The notes under the pieces were generated by a model. That model ran no database searches. It was not told the DNA's origin and worked only from the letters and a program-made list of their open reading frames with translations. DNA of 6,159 nucleotides, taken from positions 1 through 6,159 of the forward strand of contig VYCZ01000359.1 in assembly GCA_009843675.1 (NCBI GenBank). Direction: 5' to 3'. This document shows, one piece after another, positions 1 to 4,223 of the stretch. The DNA comes from Gammaproteobacteria bacterium. Its GTDB lineage: Bacteria; Pseudomonadota; Gammaproteobacteria; Eutrophobiales; Eutrophobiaceae. How positions within the stretch are numbered: the stretch's first letter is position 1; each line of letters begins with the position of its first letter. A program made the translations under genes and the position numbers.

Positions 1-445
1 CATCGGGACTATACAGGATATACTGGACGAGAGTTTTATTCCGCTGTAAAACCTCAAAGAACCTTGCTCCTGTCTCAATTGCTGAAGCGTCTTTGATATA
101 CTCCCGTAGACCTAGGGAGACACACTCCGGCATCAGCGCCTCGACGGCCGCCATTTGCTGGTCGGCAGTAAACTGTCCTGCCCCTTCGGAACTGACCTGG
201 ACCAGCATTTTCTCGCCCACACGCCGTTTCACGGCCGCGATGGCCTGTTCATAGCGCCGGGGGTCCAGAGAGTGTCTGCCCTCATCGTCCCGTATGTGCA
301 GATGAATCATTGCTGCGCCTGCTTTCTCACAACTCAACGCGGTTTCAGCTATTTCGTCAGGCGTCAGAGGCAGGGCGGCATGATCCCTGCGGCTGCGGCG
401 GGCACCATTGGGCGCAACGGCAATCAGGACTTCCCGCTTGTTCAC
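1..445 (-). CDS. DUF849/BKACE-family beta-keto acid cleavage enzyme, N-terminal part (3' end beyond window)
   Basis: The 148 codons from a GTG start at 445 run open to the window edge, so roughly half of a normally 270-310 residue protein is present. The N-terminus (VLIAVAPNGARR), the following PLTPDEIAETA segment and the metal-binding HLHIRD motif with H48 and H50 match the BKACE family, whose members are Zn-dependent TIM-barrel enzymes. They condense a beta-keto acid with acetyl-CoA to give a CoA ester plus acetoacetate (for example 3-keto-5-aminohexanoate or dehydrocarnitine cleavage). The VSSEGAGQF segment (residues 84-92) corresponds to the barrel strand after the first zinc ligands. The substrate cannot be deduced, because specificity residues lie mostly in the missing half. 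GTG is the only usual start: the frame is open upstream but has no ATG, GTG or TTG before it enters selC. No Shine-Dalgarno sequence is visible, and the start overlaps the stop of a 10-codon frame (GTGA). It lies 29 nt after the tRNA and is probably cotranscribed with selB-selC. Confidence 0.88.
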   Translation of the reverse strand, partial: MNKREVLIAVAPNGARRSRRDHAALPLTPDEIAETALSCEKAGAAMIHLHIRDDEGRHSLDPRRYEQAIAAVKRRVGEKMLVQVSSEGAGQFTADQQMAAVEALMPECVSLGLREYIKDASAIETGARFFEVLQRNKTLVQYILYSPD

Positions 446-474
446 GGATCGGAGTTGGTATTCGTTGAGTTCAT
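442..474 (-). CDS. Possible 10-codon leader peptide between selC and the BKACE gene
   Basis: An ATG occupies the three bases directly after the encoded CCA of selC and opens a frame MNSTNTNSDP ending in TGA. That TGA overlaps the GTG start of the BKACE gene as GTGA. If the tRNA is trimmed precisely from a shared transcript, the downstream mRNA would begin at or next to this AUG, that is, leaderless. Translation could then couple to the BKACE start, which lacks its own ribosome-binding site. What is seen is only the frame and its exact fit; expression is inferred. It could equally be chance, or the true BKACE N-terminus with a one-base sequence error joining the two frames. Confidence 0.22.
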   Translation of the reverse strand: MNSTNTNSDP

Positions 475-567
475 TGGCGGAGGTGGATGGGAATCGAACC
501 CACCACTCGCGTTGGGCAAGTCACTGGTTTTGAAGACCAGGGAAGTCACCAGACTTCTTTCACCTCC
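475..567 (-). tRNA. selC: tRNA-Sec (anticodon UCA)
   Basis: This 93-nt tRNA reads UGA as selenocysteine; it is charged with serine, converted by SelA and delivered by SelB. The fold is clear. The acceptor 5' strand is 567-560. A six-pair D stem GAAGTC/GACTTC (557-552 with 547-542) closes a 4-nt TGGT loop. The anticodon stem CTGGT/ACCAG (540-536 with 528-524) encloses CTTCAAA with TCA at 533-531. The long variable arm ACTTGC/GCGAGT (521-516 with 510-505) has a 5-nt loop. The T loop is TTCGATT (498-492), the discriminator is G478 and CCA is encoded (477-475). The six-pair D stem, tiny D loop and long variable arm are diagnostic of tRNA-Sec rather than an opal suppressor. With an 8-pair acceptor the last pair is A560-C486, a mismatch; C486 can instead pair with G504, giving a 7+6 helix. 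The gene starts 3 nt after the selB stop. Confidence 0.97.
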
Positions 568-570
568 AGT

Positions 571-2481
571 TCATAACAGTTTGCGTTTGTCCCCGATGCG
601 GACGGTCACGCGCTGGCCGTCCAGGTATTCCAGCAGGGGGATGGCGTACTTCCTTGAAGTATCCAGGAGTTTGCGCGCGTCCGCCATGGTGAATGCTGTG
701 GAATTTGGATAGGCTCTTTGCAGTTTGCGCACCGCCCTGTCTATGCTGTAGCGATGGAATACCAGCGTGCGGCCTGTATCCCTGTTATGCAGCGGCGCCA
801 GTTCGCCGGTTTCGGTCAGGAACCGGTACAGGCGTTTCCGTTGCGGGTTGCCTTGCAGCACTTCGTTCAGTTCCGGCGGTTGTAAGCCACCCGCCTTGAA
901 TGCTGCGGCTATTTCCCCGGCGATCTTCCTTTCATCGGCATTGAGCGCTTCCACGGGGTCGAAGTCCCGCAGGCGCACCAGGGATTTATCGGTCCGGATA
1001 ATATCCTCCGTTGCCAGGTGGTCAACCAGGAAACGGAATACCGTCTCGTCGATGCCGTCTTCAAGACGGGCGCGCAGGTCTTCCAGGGGCTGTCCCTGAC
1101 GCAGCGGGTTTGCCTCGTGAAATTCTTTTATTTCGGCCAGCGCCTGTTCGCACAAGGCATTGAACGCGTCCCCGGACATCACCCGCCGCGCCTCGATGAA
1201 AACACATTCCGTTTCATCCAGACTCTGCGCCAGTTCTTCTTCCGCCAGGTTCACGGACCTGGCCAGGTCGGCGATACCCATACCCCTGACGCCTGCGGCC
1301 CGGACCCGTTCACGAATCACTTCAGCGGCATCACCGCTCGCCAGCCTGGTCAGCCGACTCACGACGCGCCGGTCCGAGCGGCGGTGTTTTGCCGGGGCAT
1401 TGTCCAGGATGCGCCCGCCGCCGATAGTACTGACCGGTGACATGCTGCGCGCGATAAAACGCTCCCCGACCGGCGCCGCCACGGCGCGCTCGCAGTCAAG
1501 CTGGGCAGCGAACGTTGAGCCCGGCTGCCCCTGCCCGCCGCCCAGGATGCGCAACTTCGCCGCCACTTCGCTCGTCCCGAACAGGACGCGGATCGTCTCA
1601 CCGTACTTCGGCGGATCATCCGGCCCGTCCAGCAGGCGCAATTCGACGTCGAGAAGGCGGGTCGGCTTCAGGTACCCCGGAGAAGCCAGCACATCGCCCC
1701 TGTTTATCCCGGCTCTGTCCACGTTACGCAGGTTGACTGCAACACGCTGTCCCGGGTACGCAGTGTCTTCCTCCCTGTTATGCACCTGCAACTGGCGGAT
1801 AACGGCCCGGCGCCCCTGGGGCAGGATATCGATCTCCTGGCCGGTTGCCAGCGTGCCGTTCCTCAGGGTGCCGGTTGCGACGGTGCCGAAACCGGCCATG
1901 GTGAACACCCGGTCCAGGGGCAGGTAGCACTGTCCGGTGTCGTTTCTCTCCACCGGGTTGAGCAACTGCTGTTCCAGGCACATTCTCAAATTATCGATAC
2001 TCTGCGTATCGTTTACGGATGTCTCGATGATCCGGCAGCCTTCCATGAACGTGCCCGCGGTGAAGTTCCTGATCTCGTCCGCAACCCGCCCGCAAGCGCC
2101 GGGAACTGCGAGGTCGGACTTGGTAATAACCGCCAGGCCCTTGCCGGCGCCGAGCAGGTCGGCGATATGAAGGTGTTCCCGCGTCTGCGGCTTGATCCCT
2201 TCGTTCGCCGCCACCGTGAGCAACAGGTAATCGATGCCGGTGGCGCCGGATATCATCATGCGTATGAAATCCTCGTGGCCGGGTACGTCTATGAGATCGA
2301 TCACGCCCAGTTCCGACTCCAGGTAGGCATAGCCCGGCACGATTGACAGGCCTCTTTCCTTCTCTTCCCTGAGACGGTCCGTCTCCATGCCGGTCAGCGC
2401 CCGGACCAGGCTGGTCTTGCCGTGATCGACGTGGCCGGATACGCCTGCCGTGATATGCGCAGGTCTATCCACGGTCCGCAT
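571..2481 (-). CDS. selB: Selenocysteine-specific translation elongation factor SelB
   Basis: SelB is an EF-Tu-like GTPase that carries Sec-tRNA to ribosomes paused at UGA codons followed by a SECIS hairpin. The 636 residues fit the family (E. coli about 614). The GTPase domain shows G1 GHVDHGKTS (16-24), G2 RGLSI (43-47), G3 DVPGHE (65-70) with the catalytic His69, and G4 TKSD (120-123). Beta-barrel domains II and III span about 185-360. The C-terminal region from about 365 is the winged-helix, mRNA-binding part, ending in the family-typical TSRKYAIPLLEYLD (608-621) and a short basic tail. G2 has Ser46 where most translation GTPases carry Thr. The ATG start at 2481 lies 6 nt after the Rieske gene stop; a GGGA lies only 1 nt before it, so the ribosome-binding site is poor and translational coupling or reinitiation is likely. 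The stop is TGA, followed 3 nt later by selC. No selA or selD is visible nearby. Confidence 0.97.
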   Translation of the reverse strand: MRTVDRPAHITAGVSGHVDHGKTSLVRALTGMETDRLREEKERGLSIVPGYAYLESELGVIDLIDVPGHEDFIRMMISGATGIDYLLLTVAANEGIKPQTREHLHIADLLGAGKGLAVITKSDLAVPGACGRVADEIRNFTAGTFMEGCRIIETSVNDTQSIDNLRMCLEQQLLNPVERNDTGQCYLPLDRVFTMAGFGTVATGTLRNGTLATGQEIDILPQGRRAVIRQLQVHNREEDTAYPGQRVAVNLRNVDRAGINRGDVLASPGYLKPTRLLDVELRLLDGPDDPPKYGETIRVLFGTSEVAAKLRILGGGQGQPGSTFAAQLDCERAVAAPVGERFIARSMSPVSTIGGGRILDNAPAKHRRSDRRVVSRLTRLASGDAAEVIRERVRAAGVRGMGIADLARSVNLAEEELAQSLDETECVFIEARRVMSGDAFNALCEQALAEIKEFHEANPLRQGQPLEDLRARLEDGIDETVFRFLVDHLATEDIIRTDKSLVRLRDFDPVEALNADERKIAGEIAAAFKAGGLQPPELNEVLQGNPQRKRLYRFLTETGELAPLHNRDTGRTLVFHRYSIDRAVRKLQRAYPNSTAFTMADARKLLDTSRKYAIPLLEYLDGQRVTVRIGDKRKLL

Positions 2482-2487
2482 TTCCCA

Positions 2488-3690
2488 TCAGGATTTCGGA
2501 AGTTTCGCCAGGCAGGCGTCGACCGCGTGGTGGAAATTCCTCAATGCCAGTTCCTCGTCCTGGAAATGGAAGTGCTCCTTGGCGCCGGATTTCAGTACCT
2601 GCTGCACCTTCTCATGGGTGGCGGTGTCTTCCATCAGGGTGTCGCGCAGTCCTATCCTGTTGTATTCCTGGCAGAACAATTCCCCGGCGTTGCGCGGCGG
2701 GACCGTGTTCACGCCGATCTCCCACACCGTGCGGTCCACGGCAAGCGGCCACACGTTGTACATCCAGTAGCAGTCCCGCATCAGGCCCATGATCACGTTG
2801 GGGAAGATGAAATACAGGTTCATCGCGCCCCTGAGGTGGTATTTTTCCGAATCCGTGCGGCGCGCGTCAGTAAAGGCAAATGCATCGTAGGCGCCGATCC
2901 CGTATTTCAGGCTTACCTCTCCCACCGGCGTGGGATTGAATACCGGGGGAGGTTCGGTGCCGAGCAGCCCGTGAGGACCAAGGGCCTCCAGAACACTGTG
3001 ACGCAACAGCATACCAGCGGCGGAGGTGGAGCGGGCAAGGCTGTTCTTATGCAGGAACGGCACGTGCCAGCCTTCCAATTGCGCGTCCAGCAGCACCTTC
3101 CAGTTGACTTTCTCATCCACGCTGTACCATTCGCGCCGGGTCAGTTCGGCAAACGGGTAGTCCTTGAGCGACGTGGAAACCGGTTCCAGGTAGTCTTCCA
3201 GCGACTGGTCGTCCTGCGGCTTGAGGCGGATGAATATGAAGCCGTTCCAGACGTCCGTCTGGATTTCCGTCATATCCAGGTTGGCGTCGGGGCCGGTAAA
3301 GAAGTTTTCCCTGTCGGTCATGTTAATCAGCTTGCCCCGGGTATCGAAGGCCCAGCCGTGGAACGGGCAGACGAAAGCGCCGCGGCATTTGCCGCGGTTC
3401 CTCCACACCACCTGGTTGGCCCGGTGTGAACACATGTTGTGAAAGGCCCGGATGACGTTGTCGCGCCCGCGCACGACGAGGACAGAGGTATAGCAGACCT
3501 CGATATCCCTGACAAAGTAATCGCCCGCTTCGGGGATAAGTTCAACCCGGCCCACGTTCAACCAGGAACGGCGGAATACCGCCTCCCGTTCCGCCTTGAA
3601 TACATCGGGGTCGACACAGGGCTTGATGGGGAGCGGATCCGTTCCCAGTTCGGGGTATTTTGACGTGCGGGTCTTGTGGGTCAGTTCCAT
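2488..3690 (-). CDS. Rieske non-haem iron oxygenase, alpha (catalytic) subunit
   Basis: This 400-residue protein has the two domains of a Rieske ring-hydroxylating or demethylating oxygenase. The N-terminal Rieske [2Fe-2S] ligands are C87-x-H89 and C108-x2-H111, in MCSH and CPFHGW; the H89-C108 gap of 18 residues is slightly longer than usual. The catalytic domain has NWKVLLDAQLEGWHVPFLH with mononuclear iron ligands H209 and H214, the bridging carboxylate E206, and a probable third ligand D355 in LMEDTATHEKVQQ. Such enzymes use O2 and electrons from a separate reductase/ferredoxin for hydroxylation or oxidative N/O-demethylation. No reductase or beta subunit is in the window, which favours a homomeric alpha-only type. 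A Glu at the bridging position is known from carnitine-monooxygenase-type enzymes but is not unique to them, so the substrate stays open. The start at 3690 lies 40 nt after the upstream small gene, and selB follows after 6 nt. The ribosome-binding site is weak. Confidence 0.93.
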   Translation of the reverse strand: MELTHKTRTSKYPELGTDPLPIKPCVDPDVFKAEREAVFRRSWLNVGRVELIPEAGDYFVRDIEVCYTSVLVVRGRDNVIRAFHNMCSHRANQVVWRNRGKCRGAFVCPFHGWAFDTRGKLINMTDRENFFTGPDANLDMTEIQTDVWNGFIFIRLKPQDDQSLEDYLEPVSTSLKDYPFAELTRREWYSVDEKVNWKVLLDAQLEGWHVPFLHKNSLARSTSAAGMLLRHSVLEALGPHGLLGTEPPPVFNPTPVGEVSLKYGIGAYDAFAFTDARRTDSEKYHLRGAMNLYFIFPNVIMGLMRDCYWMYNVWPLAVDRTVWEIGVNTVPPRNAGELFCQEYNRIGLRDTLMEDTATHEKVQQVLKSGAKEHFHFQDEELALRNFHHAVDACLAKLPKS

Positions 3691-3730
3691 GGGGCGGTGC
3701 CTGTCACTGGTTTTCCGGTTATATCCCGGC

Positions 3731-4075
3731 TCATACGGGAGGAACGGAGTTCGCCTCGCCCGGCACGAAACGCCGCATGTCCAGTCCGAATGGGTGGTCC
3801 GGCTGTTTGTACAGCTCCACGGCGACCCAGACCTCGGCCAGGGACAGGGTCATCTTCAGGAGGCGTTGCTCCGGTTCCGGCAACTCGTCCAGGGAAAAGC
3901 CGTTCAGGTATTCAAGCGCGTCCTCAATGCGATCCAGCATGGCGGAATAAAACCCCTGGATTTCTTCCATGGAAGAAGCGAGACGTTTTTGCAGCCGGCT
4001 GGTTTCGCCGGCCAGCGCCCAATCGGCAAACGGCTCCAGGTCGGAAAAGCCGGAGGGTAACAGTCGTTGTGTCAT
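3731..4075 (-). CDS. Small acidic helical protein of unknown function, upstream of the Rieske oxygenase gene
   Basis: I do not recognise a named family for this 114-residue protein. It has no cysteine, no signal peptide and no hydrophobic stretch long enough for a membrane segment, so it is probably a soluble cytoplasmic protein that does not bind a thiolate-ligated metal. Most of it (about residues 12-90) looks alpha-helical with many Glu/Asp/Leu, for example SSMEEIQGFYSAMLDRIEDAL (34-54, heptad-like) and LLKMTLSLAEVWVAVELY (72-89). A proline-bearing break, LDELPEPEQ, sits at 62-70. The C-terminal tail after about 92 is proline-rich and probably extended. It is the first gene of the minus-strand string, 40 nt before the Rieske gene, so a role with that oxygenase (assembly, stability or regulation) is a reasonable inference but unproven. 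Coding is supported by the position, the sensible composition and the divergent promoter region upstream. No clear Shine-Dalgarno precedes the ATG. Confidence 0.75.
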   Translation of the reverse strand: MTQRLLPSGFSDLEPFADWALAGETSRLQKRLASSMEEIQGFYSAMLDRIEDALEYLNGFSLDELPEPEQRLLKMTLSLAEVWVAVELYKQPDHPFGLDMRRFVPGEANSVPPV

Positions 4076-4100
4076 GTCACTATCGCGCCAGGTGCGGATA

Positions 4101-4117
4101 TGTTAAAAATTCTAACA
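4101..4117. promoter_or_regulatory. Palindrome, candidate operator near the minus-strand unit
   Basis: TGTTAAAAATTCTAACA is a 17-base inverted repeat in which 7 of 8 base pairs around the central A4109 match; only A4106/C4112 fails. It lies 25 bases upstream of the small-protein start codon and contains TAGAAT on the minus strand, a possible -10 box. Size and symmetry suit a dimeric helix-turn-helix repressor. It is not followed by a T run and is too short and AT-rich for a terminator. No regulator gene is in the window, so the binding protein is unknown. Confidence 0.4.
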
Positions 4118-4136
4118 CAGGATTTGCAGCGGGAAC

Positions 4137-4152
4137 GGATTTACATAAATCC
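4137..4152. promoter_or_regulatory. Perfect inverted repeat GGATTTA-CA-TAAATCC, candidate operator
   Basis: Two perfect 7-base arms are separated by 2 bases, giving a 16-base near-continuous palindrome midway between the divergent genes, 71 bases before the HyuA-family start. A TTTACA hexamer (a -35-like sequence on the plus strand) is contained in it, and a further GGATTT occurs at 4120-4125. Such symmetry suggests binding by a dimeric transcription factor controlling one or both divergent units. That function is inferred from position and symmetry only. Confidence 0.45.
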
Positions 4153-4223
4153 ACTTTTGTCCTGTTTTCCTATACCATTATCCCTCCCTGTCCAATACTC
4201 CGACAAGGAACAACAGAAAGAAC

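Larger units (their letters stand above)
4076..4223. promoter_or_regulatory. Divergent intergenic regulatory region
   Basis: These 148 bases separate the divergently read small-protein gene and the HyuA-family gene, and are clearly more AT-rich than the flanking genes between about 4098 and 4180. Both transcription units must start here or be driven from outside. Two palindromes lie inside (4101-4117 and 4137-4152). For the minus strand, TAGAAT (4114-4109) is a fair -10 hexamer but has no good -35 at the right distance. For the plus strand, TTTACA (4140-4145) resembles a -35 box, yet nothing convincing sits 16-18 bases further on, and TATACC (4171-4176) is only a possible -10. I therefore place the promoters here without fixing exact boxes. 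Confidence 0.55.

Noticed and set aside
442..474. TGA of the 10-codon frame as a selenocysteine codon leading into the BKACE protein
   Set aside because: Reading on in that frame meets another TGA six codons later, and the BKACE protein is in a different frame, so recoding would not join them.
475..567. tRNA gene as an integration (attachment) site of a mobile element
   Set aside because: selC is a classic island target, but there is no integrase and no repeated copy of the tRNA 3' end in the window, and the downstream BKACE gene looks ordinary.
155..712. Plus-strand open frame of 185 codons
   Set aside because: It reads across the antisense of the BKACE gene, the whole selC tRNA and the selB end; all three minus-strand features are secure.
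1160..1927. Plus-strand frames of 255 and 188 codons opposite selB
   Set aside because: Arg/Ser/Pro-rich or otherwise featureless translations opposite a complete SelB; typical shadows.
2422..3429. Plus-strand open frame of 335 codons
   Set aside because: It lies opposite the Rieske gene and the selB start, and its translation has no recognisable motif, whereas the minus strand has full iron-ligand motifs.
3691..3730. Terminator or regulatory hairpin between the small gene and the Rieske gene
   Set aside because: The 40-base gap has no stable GC stem followed by a T run on the minus strand; it looks like a plain intra-operon spacer.
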